Shown here piece by piece: positions 5,961 through 11,628 of a DNA stretch of 12,989 nt. The stretch is taken from contig JALHUG010000103.1 in the NCBI GenBank assembly GCA_022866185.1, forward strand, positions 1 through 12,989. The letters run 5' to 3'. Position 1 is the first letter of the stretch. Every line of letters starts with the position of its first letter. Position numbers and translations under genes: made by a program. The notes under the pieces were generated by a model, which ran no database searches, had not been told where the DNA came from, and was given only the letters and a program-made list of their open reading frames with translations. Source of the stretch: Dehalococcoidia bacterium. Lineage in GTDB: Bacteria > Chloroflexota > Dehalococcoidia > SM23-28-2.

Positions 5961-7497
5961 CGAGGAGCCCCTCCCAGGCAGGGATCCGTCCCTGGCCCGC
6001 ATCAAGAGCGGTTGGCTGTTCGACCCCGACGCCAACCAGTACGACCTGCTAACCGTTCTCACCTATCTCTCGTGCATCGCCAGCGCCAATGTCACCCGTG
6101 AGCAGCTCTTCGAGGGCGCCGCCAATCTCAACTACGGCCCCTCTCCCTACTTCGCCCAGGTTGCCAACCTGGTCAGCAGCCTCGGCCATGACTTCACCTC
6201 CGCCTGCCAGGTGGTCGCCGAGACCGCCCCGGACCAGGTGATGCGCCAGTTCCTCCTGCGGTTCGCCAACTCCCTCGCCTCCGGCGAGTCCGAGATCGTC
6301 TTCCTAGAGCGGGAGACCCGCGTCCAGATGGAGGACTACACCAACGAATACGAGACGAACCTGGAGTCCCTGCGCAAGTGGACGGACGCCTTCGTCGCCC
6401 TCATGGTATCGGTGAATCTGGTGGTCCTGGTCGCCCTCATCTCCAACATGATCTACGCCCTGGGCTCCTTGTTCATCGTCCTAGTGGAGGTGGTAGCCAT
6501 CGCCACCGCCGGGCTGGGCGCCTGGCTCATCTACCGCATCGCCCCTTACGACCCAGTGGTCCACAAGCTAAGGGACAGGTGCCCAGAACAGAAGCTCATG
6601 TCCCTCCTGGCCCGCATCCTCTTCCCAGCCGCCCTCCTGGCGGCCCTCCTGGCCTACTTCCTCTTCCAGAGCCTAGGCCTGGCCCTTATCCTCGCCGGGA
6701 TCCTGATCCTGCCGGTGGGCGTCGTCACCCACCTGCTCGAGCGCAAGGTAGACGCCCGCGACCGCGACATCGCCGACTTCCTCCGCTCTCTGGGGGGTGT
6801 CACCGCCGCCCGCGGCAGCACCGTCATCGCCAGCCTCGGGCACATAGACCGCCGGGCCATCGGCTCCCTGGAGCCGGAGCTGAAGCGGCTGCTCGCCCGT
6901 ATCGCCATCGGCGTAGAGACCAGCCGCGCCTGGCTCCGCTTCATGACCGAGACCGGCAGCGAGTTGATCCACCGGGTGGTGCGCTCCTTCTGGGACGCCG
7001 TCAACCTGGGTGGCGACCCGGATACGGCTGGCCGTCTCTCGGCCGATATGGCCCTCAGGGTCTCCCTCCTCCGGGCCAAGCGGAAGCTCGTCTCGTCCAC
7101 CTTCAACTACGTGGTGGTCCCCATGCACATCGCCCTGGCCGGCACCCTCGTCTTCATGACCGAGGTCGTCTCCGCCTTCAACACCAAGCTTGTGCAGGCC
7201 CAAGCCGCCGTCAGCAGCGAGCACACCACCTCCATTAGCCCGGAGCAGATCGGCATCCCCAACGCCCTCTCCTTCCAGGAGTTCGATACAGCCTTCATCA
7301 AGTTCATGGTCCTGGCCGTCATCCTAGCGCTGACGCTAGTGAACGCCTTCGCCCCCAGAGCAGCGGCCGGAGGGCACAGCTTCAAGATGGCACTGTTCGG
7401 CGCCTTCACCCTCTGCGCCACCGGCGCCATCCTCCTCCTGGTGCCGCCCCTAGCCAACAGCATGTTCTCGGACGCCCTGTCCCAGCCCCTAAGTTAA
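5911..7497 (+). CDS. arlJ: ArlJ, polytopic membrane platform of the archaellum motor
   Basis: 528 residues, related to the TadC/PilC (T2SSF) platform proteins. Predicted membrane segments lie at about 158-178, 182-208, 234-254, 255-275, 400-420, 463-485 and 490-513. Cytoplasmic helical domains lie at about 43-155 and 285-395; the latter has charged stretches such as ERKVDARDRDIADFLRSLGG, the part that contacts ArlI in models of the archaeal motor. Length and topology match ArlJ rather than shorter PilC proteins. The ATG at 5911 lies inside arlI, with GGAG twelve bases before it. Downstream in-frame Met codons are too far in, so the 50-base overlap is probably real. The last core archaellum gene ends here; the next start follows after 15 bases. 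Confidence 0.95.
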   Translation: MSFIKFWAKQKGKASSNEEPLPGRDPSLARIKSGWLFDPDANQYDLLTVLTYLSCIASANVTREQLFEGAANLNYGPSPYFAQVANLVSSLGHDFTSACQVVAETAPDQVMRQFLLRFANSLASGESEIVFLERETRVQMEDYTNEYETNLESLRKWTDAFVALMVSVNLVVLVALISNMIYALGSLFIVLVEVVAIATAGLGAWLIYRIAPYDPVVHKLRDRCPEQKLMSLLARILFPAALLAALLAYFLFQSLGLALILAGILILPVGVVTHLLERKVDARDRDIADFLRSLGGVTAARGSTVIASLGHIDRRAIGSLEPELKRLLARIAIGVETSRAWLRFMTETGSELIHRVVRSFWDAVNLGGDPDTAGRLSADMALRVSLLRAKRKLVSSTFNYVVVPMHIALAGTLVFMTEVVSAFNTKLVQAQAAVSSEHTTSISPEQIGIPNALSFQEFDTAFIKFMVLAVILALTLVNAFAPRAAAGGHSFKMALFGAFTLCATGAILLLVPPLANSMFSDALSQPLS

Positions 7498-7512
7498 CGG
7501 GAGGTGCTAACC

Positions 7513-7941
7513 ATGAGATTTTTTCGCCGGAGACGCAATACGGAGAACGACGAAGAGAAGAAGGAGCTAGCCCTGGATACGGACACCGAGGCGCAAGCCC
7601 TCGCCCAGGACATGCCCGAGGCCGACACCCCCACCGATGGGGAAGCCCTCGTGCCCGAAGGCGACCTCCTGGCCCAGATAGGCGCCGAGACCAACGCCGA
7701 GATCAGGGCCGAAGAGGGGGCACGCGAGGCCGAAGGCGGCTCACCCCAGGGGGGTGATTCCCTCGACCCCGACCTCCTGGACATCTTCCGCGCCGCCAAG
7801 GACGAGGTCCATGAGAGCACCCTGGCCTCAGAGCTGGAGGACATCCCCGCCCAGGACCTCCTCAGCGACCTGGTTGGCATCAGCCACGACCTGCGTACAA
7901 TGCCGCGGACCCACGCCGAGCCCGATCAAGACCGAAAGTAG
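7513..7941 (+). CDS. Small acidic cytoplasmic protein, paralogue of the LysM protein's N-terminal module
   Basis: 142 residues. I chose the ATG at 7513, eight bases after GGGAGG (7499-7504); a GTG at 7504 lies inside that ribosome site. There is no membrane segment or signal peptide. A basic start (MRFFRRRR) is followed by an acidic, low-complexity region to about residue 80. A compact module then runs from DSLDPDLLDIF to DLLSDLVGISHDLR, about residues 82-135. The same module is in the next gene with the same spacing. The paralogue has a shorter linker: about 35 residues here, including EGDLLAQIGAETNAE, have no counterpart. I recognise no known function. Position directly after arlJ and close spacing suggest an archaellum-associated, cytosolic partner. 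DNA-level near-identity marks a recent duplication. Confidence 0.75.
   Translation: MRFFRRRRNTENDEEKKELALDTDTEAQALAQDMPEADTPTDGEALVPEGDLLAQIGAETNAEIRAEEGAREAEGGSPQGGDSLDPDLLDIFRAAKDEVHESTLASELEDIPAQDLLSDLVGISHDLRTMPRTHAEPDQDRK
7756..7924 (+). repeat. Tandem gene-segment duplication, copy 1 (copy 2 at 8082-8250)
   Basis: This 169-base segment aligns without gaps to 8082-8250, with most positions identical, including many synonymous ones. It encodes the shared DPDLLDIF...DLLSDLVG module. The upstream parts of the two genes also align (LALDTDTEAQALAQD against FILDTDAEAQAPAQD), so the duplicated unit was probably the whole 5' half of the gene. Confidence 0.85.
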
Positions 7942-7946
7942 CACCC

Positions 7947-9296
7947 ATGAAGGTCTTTCGCCTGAGGCGCGAGCCGGAGAGCGGCGAAGAGGAGAAGGAG
8001 TTCATCCTGGACACGGACGCTGAGGCGCAAGCCCCCGCCCAGGACACGCCCGCGGCCGAAGGCGGCCCATCCCAGGAGGACGACTCCCTCGACCCCGACC
8101 TCCTGGACATCTTCCACGCCGCCAAGAACGAAGTCGAGGAGAGCACCCCGGCCTCAGAGCTGGCGGACATCCCCGTCCATGACCTCCTGAGCGACCTGGT
8201 GGGTGTCAGCCACCGCCTGCATGCAACGCCGCGGGCGCACGCCGAGCCCGGCTGCGATGAGGCCCGCGATCTCGTCGCCGAGCCGAGCGAGGAGGTGGAC
8301 GCCGCGGAGGCCGACGGTTCCGAGTGCCCACAGGCAACGGCGCCGCCACGAACTGGATACCGCCGCTACACCCTACACAGCCTCACCCTTGGCCTAGCCC
8401 TGGCCGCGGCCATCGGTGGGCTCATGGGCGCGGGGCGACCCGCCCGCATGGAACCGTTCCAGGACTTGCCCGCTCAGAGCCAGGCTGGCTATCTGAAGTC
8501 CCCCCTGCTCTTGGCCACCGCCCCCGGCATCGCGATGACGTCAGACGGCCAGGCGGGAGCCACGCCCGAAGCCACACCATCGGCTACTCCAGAGCCCAGA
8601 CCGGAGCTCCAGCCCGCCTACTTCCTGTACACCGTCCATGCCGGAGATACCGTCTATTCCATCGCCCAGACCTTCGGCATCAGCCCGGACTACGTCCTCT
8701 GGAACAACCCAAAGGCCCTCAAGGACCCGAACCTTCTGGTGGCGGATGAGGTGTTCCTCATCCCCAGCGTCAACGGCATCATCTACCCCGTCAAGCCGGG
8801 GGACACCCTCTCCGACATCGCCGCCCGCTACCACATCGACGTACAGCGCATCGTGAGCTTCGCCCCCAATGGCCTCACCTCCCCCACCAACCACATTGCG
8901 GGGATGATTCTGATCCTGCCGGGGGCTGTGCCCCCACTTCCGGTCGAAGCACCAGCGCCCGCAGTGCCCCATCCCACGAAGACCCCACAGGCCACCGAGA
9001 CGCCTCAGCCCACTGAGACCCCACAAGCCACCGAGACGCCTCAGCCCACTGAGACCCCACAAGCCACCGAGACGCCTCAGCCCACTGAGACCCCACAGGC
9101 CACCGAGACGCCGCAGCCCACCGAGACGCCTCTGCCCACCGACACCCCACAGGCCACCGAGACGCCTCAGCCCATCGAGACGCCTCAGCCCGCGGACACC
9201 CCGCAAGTCACCGAGACGCCTCAGCCCGCGGACACCCCGCAAGCCATCGAGACGCCTCAGCCCACTGAGACCCCGCAAGCCGAGCCCTCGCCCTGA
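7947..9296 (+). CDS. Membrane-anchored double-LysM protein with TPQ-repeat tail, archaellum-linked
   Basis: 449 residues; ATG five bases after the preceding stop, with a poor ribosome site, so probably coupled. Domains in order: cytoplasmic acidic region with the duplicated module (about 47-101); basic patch RTGYRRY (135-141), then one membrane helix (143-162), oriented inside-to-out by the positive charges; Thr/Pro linker to about 222; LysM 1 (227-273, FLYTVHAGDTVYSIAQTFGI); LysM 2 (279-325, IIYPVKPGDTLSDIAARYHI); then about 105 residues of TPQ(A/P)TE repeats to the end. LysM domains bind peptidoglycan N-acetylglucosamine. The repeat tail looks like an extended wall-spanning or glycosylated stalk. 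Placed in the archaellum train, it is a candidate anchor between motor and cell wall. That role is inference; the domain calls are firm. Confidence 0.9.
   Translation: MKVFRLRREPESGEEEKEFILDTDAEAQAPAQDTPAAEGGPSQEDDSLDPDLLDIFHAAKNEVEESTPASELADIPVHDLLSDLVGVSHRLHATPRAHAEPGCDEARDLVAEPSEEVDAAEADGSECPQATAPPRTGYRRYTLHSLTLGLALAAAIGGLMGAGRPARMEPFQDLPAQSQAGYLKSPLLLATAPGIAMTSDGQAGATPEATPSATPEPRPELQPAYFLYTVHAGDTVYSIAQTFGISPDYVLWNNPKALKDPNLLVADEVFLIPSVNGIIYPVKPGDTLSDIAARYHIDVQRIVSFAPNGLTSPTNHIAGMILILPGAVPPLPVEAPAPAVPHPTKTPQATETPQPTETPQATETPQPTETPQATETPQPTETPQATETPQPTETPLPTDTPQATETPQPIETPQPADTPQVTETPQPADTPQAIETPQPTETPQAEPSP
8082..8250 (+). repeat. Tandem gene-segment duplication, copy 2 (copy 1 at 7756-7924)
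   Basis: Gap-free counterpart of 7756-7924, encoding residues about 46-101 of the LysM protein. The two copies are the same length. Most amino-acid differences are conservative, suggesting both copies remain under selection. Confidence 0.85.
8982..9281 (+). repeat. In-frame 36-base minisatellite coding the TPQ tail
   Basis: The unit encodes TPQATETPQPTE. It begins ACCCCACAGGCCACCGAGAC and appears about eight times, with two shorter 18-base units and drift towards the 3' end (Ile for Thr, Asp for Glu, Ala-Asp for Thr-Glu). The first three units are almost identical. Period-36 structure keeps the frame, so unit number can change without disrupting the protein. Confidence 0.9.
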
Positions 9297-9300
9297 TACG

Positions 9301-9338
9301 GCCGCCGTGCCAGCCGCCACGGCGATCGCTGCGGCGGC
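9301..9338. terminator. GC-rich hairpins between convergent genes, possible bidirectional terminator
   Basis: CGCCGTG (9303-9309) pairs with CACGGCG (9318-9324), 8-nt loop. A larger alternative pairs GCCGCC (9301-9306) with GGCGGC (9333-9338). The site lies directly after the LysM gene's stop and before the cysK stop (9371) on the other strand. No T-run is present on either strand, so termination is plausible but not proven. Confidence 0.45.
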
Positions 9339-9370
9339 AACAGTCAGTGGTTGGCGATGGCCGGATTGCC

Positions 9371-10294
9371 TTACTGGAACAGCCAGGTGCTGAGATAGCG
9401 CTCGCCGGTATCAGGGAGAACCGTCACAATGAGGGCTCCCTTGCTCTCCGACCGCCTGGCCACCTCCAGGGCTGCCCAGGCCGCCGCCCCCGACGATATG
9501 CCGGCCAGTATCCCTTCCTGCTTGGCTAACTGCCTGGCCATCTCTCCGGCATCATCATTGCCGACCTTGATGATCTCATCGACCAGGTCGAGCCTTAGCA
9601 CTTCCGGCACGAAGCCAGCGCCGATGCCCTGGATCTTGTGGGGGCCTGCCTTGCCGCCGGAAAGGACGGGCGAGTCCGCCGGCTCGACAGCGATGGCCTT
9701 GAACTGTGGCTTCCTTGCCTTGATGACCTCGGCCACGCCGGTGATCGTTCCTCCCGTCCCCACCCCAGCCACCAGGATGTCTACCTGGCCATCCGTATCG
9801 CGCCATATCTCCTCGGCGGTGGTCCGACGGTGGATCATGGGGTTAGCGGGGTTCCTGAACTGCTGTGGCATGAAGGCCCGCGGATGGCTGGCAACGATCT
9901 CCTCGGCCTTCCTTATGGCGCCTGCCATTCCCTCCGACCCGGGGGTGAGGACAAGCTCTGCCCCGAAAACGGCGAGAAGCTGTCTTCGCTCGCTGGACAT
10001 CGTGTCGGGCATGGTGAGGATGAGCCTGTAGCCCTTGGCGGCGCAGACGAAGGCCAGGGCTATGCCGGTGTTGCCGCTTGTCGGCTCGACGATCAGCGTA
10101 TCCTTGGTGACATGGCCATCCCTCTCGGCCGCCTCGATCATCGAGGCGCCGATCCTGTCCTTAACGCTGCCGCAGGGGTTGAAGGATTCCAGCTTGGCCA
10201 CCACCGTGGCCTCCAGCCCCACGGCCACCCTGTTCAGCCGCACGAGCGGGGTATTGCCGATGAGCTCCATGATATCATTGGCGATCTTTCCCAT
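9371..10294 (-). CDS. cysK: Cysteine synthase A (O-acetylserine sulfhydrylase)
   Basis: 307 residues, the usual CysK length. This PLP enzyme makes L-cysteine from O-acetylserine and sulfide in the cytoplasm. Visible: N-terminal IMELIGNTPLVRLN; PLP Lys45 in NPCGSVKDRIG; substrate loop PTSGNTG (71-77); phosphate-binding GTGGT in VAGVGTGGTITG; and GISSGAAAWAAL near the C-terminus, with the PLP-ring Ser. GIGAGFVPEVL is also typical of CysK. CysM or cystathionine beta-synthase are less likely given length and motif set. The start is fixed by GGGGGAGGA seven bases before the ATG. No cysE is adjacent. It is convergent with the archaellum train and unrelated to it in function. Confidence 0.97.
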   Translation of the reverse strand: MGKIANDIMELIGNTPLVRLNRVAVGLEATVVAKLESFNPCGSVKDRIGASMIEAAERDGHVTKDTLIVEPTSGNTGIALAFVCAAKGYRLILTMPDTMSSERRQLLAVFGAELVLTPGSEGMAGAIRKAEEIVASHPRAFMPQQFRNPANPMIHRRTTAEEIWRDTDGQVDILVAGVGTGGTITGVAEVIKARKPQFKAIAVEPADSPVLSGGKAGPHKIQGIGAGFVPEVLRLDLVDEIIKVGNDDAGEMARQLAKQEGILAGISSGAAAWAALEVARRSESKGALIVTVLPDTGERYLSTWLFQ

Positions 10295-10527
10295 AGCTGA
10301 GTCCTCCCCCTAGGCAACGGTAGGAACGTCTACGCCCTACCTTAGGGAGTATACCGCTTCCCTCTGCCTGCCGCCCGATTTCCCTGCCGGCCTACCGCAG
10401 GCCGGTAGTGGGTCAATTTGAATGGGGAGGACGGGGGTGTCATTTCCCCCTTGAGAGTGGTAGTATAATAAGTGGTCACCGCCGCCGACGCGGGGGGACA
10501 GAGGGTAAGGTAATGCTATCTCGCGAG
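10295..10527 (-). promoter_or_regulatory. cysK upstream region: possible -10 box and leader hairpin
   Basis: On the minus strand, TATACT (10353-10348) resembles a -10 box; no good -35 lies at normal spacing. Downstream of it, GGTAGG (10341-10336) pairs with CCTACC (10324-10319), and outer arms CCCTA (10347-10343) pair with TAGGG (10312-10308), which runs into the cysK ribosome site. This could tune cysK translation. Farther upstream is a 7-bp hairpin, CCGGCCT (10387-10393) with AGGCCGG (10399-10405), which may end the preceding protease transcript. A plus-strand TATAAT at 10464-10469 faces into the protease gene and has no target. No gene is seen in this stretch. Confidence 0.4.
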
Positions 10528-11118
10528 TTAGACGGCCTTGCGCTGGAATACCAGCGAGACTACGGTAGCGCCAGCGGGAATTTGAACATCTTTGATCTCA
10601 TCAATAATCCCGCAGCCAGTGGCATATGTCGCGTCTTTGGTCTGAGCTTCGAGGAAAAGGGCGGCGACATCCTTCTCGCTGATTTTAGTTCGTTCGGCGA
10701 TGATCGCCCCGATTCGCTTCTGATCGCTCGTCAGGCTGTTCAGTCTCTCCCGTAGATTCTTTTCCTCCAAGCGGTCCCCGGGGTTGGTATTGAAGCCGAC
10801 GCCGTGGAACATGAATGTCGAGTATGGACAAGCATACCGTTTGGAACCCGCAAGAAATATCGCGTTGCCGATAGAATCTACGTTACCCACATTGTGCGTG
10901 ATCAACTCAAAAGGCATGGCCCTCAGGACGTTATACAGATTCAGCCCGTGCATCACGGTTCCGCCCGGCGTGGAGAGCATGAGATAGACCTGTTTAACTC
11001 CCTTATTGGCGCAGTCTGCCATGACTGCAATCAAGCTCTCCGTCGTGCTGGGGATAATCTCTGCTGAGAACGATACATAGACGGTCTGTGGCGGCTGCTG
11101 GGCGGGGCCTGTTGTCAT
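10528..11118 (-). CDS. ClpP-like serine protease (peptidase S14 / SDH-type fold)
   Basis: 196 residues from the ATG at 11118, five bases after GGAGG. An upstream in-frame Met at 11172 would add 18 residues without its own ribosome site. Order of features: strand and SAEIIPSTTESLI; LMLSTPGGTV (46-55), like the ClpP substrate-binding Gly loop; Ser82 in NVDSIGNAIF, the nucleophile position; His105 in STFMFHGV. The catalytic Asp is not obvious. The C-terminus, ATGCGIIDEI, matches the 'Y-G-(L/I)-(V/I)-D' turn of ClpP. It lacks the usual ClpP N-terminal sequence, so it is probably a divergent stand-alone relative rather than housekeeping ClpP. Its codon choice is visibly less GC-biased than its neighbours', suggesting acquisition. 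Substrate unknown. Confidence 0.78.
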   Translation of the reverse strand: MTTGPAQQPPQTVYVSFSAEIIPSTTESLIAVMADCANKGVKQVYLMLSTPGGTVMHGLNLYNVLRAMPFELITHNVGNVDSIGNAIFLAGSKRYACPYSTFMFHGVGFNTNPGDRLEEKNLRERLNSLTSDQKRIGAIIAERTKISEKDVAALFLEAQTKDATYATGCGIIDEIKDVQIPAGATVVSLVFQRKAV

Positions 11119-11147
11119 TGGTGCCTCCCTATGGCATAACACAGCTG

Positions 11148-11291
11148 ATGCCAAAGCGCTCAAGCAAGCCAAAGTCTCGAGACGTAACCATCCTCGCCGC
11201 CAGCATTATAGAAGAAGCGACTAAGGCTGGCAAGGACCCGCTCGCTGTAGAGCTAGGCAAGCGAGGCGGGCTGAAGGCTCTGCCAAGTTGA
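11148..11291 (+). pseudogene. Small basic protein ending at a 'GRRGGLK'-type motif, probably truncated
   Basis: 47 residues, divergent from the protease gene with 29 bases between starts. MPKRSSKPKSRDVTILAASI, then IIEEATKAGKDPLAVELGKRGGLK, closely recalls a widespread family of small basic proteins (consensus from memory: DVNQLA..IV..AT....NPAAVALGRLGGLKGGKARA). Members usually continue for another 20-40 residues through GGKARA..LSPE. Here the frame stops four codons after GGLK. The next frame reads AKLNPQ shortly after, matching the expected continuation, which suggests a small deletion or frameshift. The ribosome site is weak. Whether it is a decayed gene or a functional short form cannot be decided here. 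Confidence 0.4.
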
Positions 11292-11628
11292 ACCCGCAGA
11301 CGCTCCTGCTCTTTCTTACTCGGCGTCATCACCCTACCCTCGGATTCAAAGTTCAAGCCAGACTTCTAATAATACCGGGGCCGTAATTACCAATACCTTG
11401 TACCACGCCGTCAGGATCGGCGTCAACGCTGTACCATCGCTGCAACGCGCACGCCTTCGCTGCGCCCGCCCTGTCACCACCACGGACCACACGACGCCGT
11501 TGGCCAGTAGCACGCCGCATCTACCTCCCGACTGGCCCCACAGATCGCGCGTTCAGGGAAGACAGTGTATAATCAGCCCCGTCAGAGAGAGGGCATACGT
11601 TATGTTCATTTCTTGGTGAGGTAGAGCG
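11292..11628. other. Intergenic region with no credible gene
   Basis: No open frame here has a ribosome site or protein-like composition. One 6-bp hairpin is present, ACGCCG (11405-11410) with CGGCGT (11418-11423). TGTACCA occurs twice, at about 11399 and 11430. A candidate -10 box near the right end is listed separately. Confidence 0.6.
11568..11573 (+). promoter_or_regulatory. putA: Candidate -10 box of the proline dehydrogenase gene
   Basis: A perfect TATAAT sits 55 bases before the start codon, giving a plausible leader of about 50 bases. The expected -35 position (11545-11550) is GC-rich and not a match, so this would be a weak or activator-dependent promoter. The ribosome site GAGG (11618-11621) lies seven bases before the ATG. 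Confidence 0.4.

Noticed and set aside
6378..7238. Long alternate-frame open frame inside arlJ, rich in Pro, Arg and His
   Set aside because: The composition is typical of a GC-rich shadow frame, and arlJ in the other frame has clear membrane segments and family length.
896..7497. Alternative reading of the cluster as a Tad or type IV pilus locus
   Set aside because: The archaellin N-terminus, the KaiC-like ArlH and the large ArlJ are specific to archaella; Tad/T4P loci lack ArlH and have shorter paired platform proteins.
8982..9281. 36-base repeats that could suggest a CRISPR array
   Set aside because: The repeats are contiguous with no unique spacers and stay in frame inside a coding sequence.
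8541..9320. Long minus-strand open frame of Gly/Leu/Arg repeats opposite the LysM gene
   Set aside because: It is the antisense of the TPQ minisatellite. The plus strand has real LysM domains, a membrane helix and continuity with the duplicated gene.
9638..10300. Plus-strand open frame opposite cysK
   Set aside because: It has no recognisable motif, while the minus strand is an unmistakable full-length CysK. Its openness follows from GC-rich codon bias.
10513..10755. Short plus-strand open frame opposite the ClpP-like gene, downstream of a TATAAT
   Set aside because: The protein looks random, has no ribosome site, and is antisense to a recognisable protease core.
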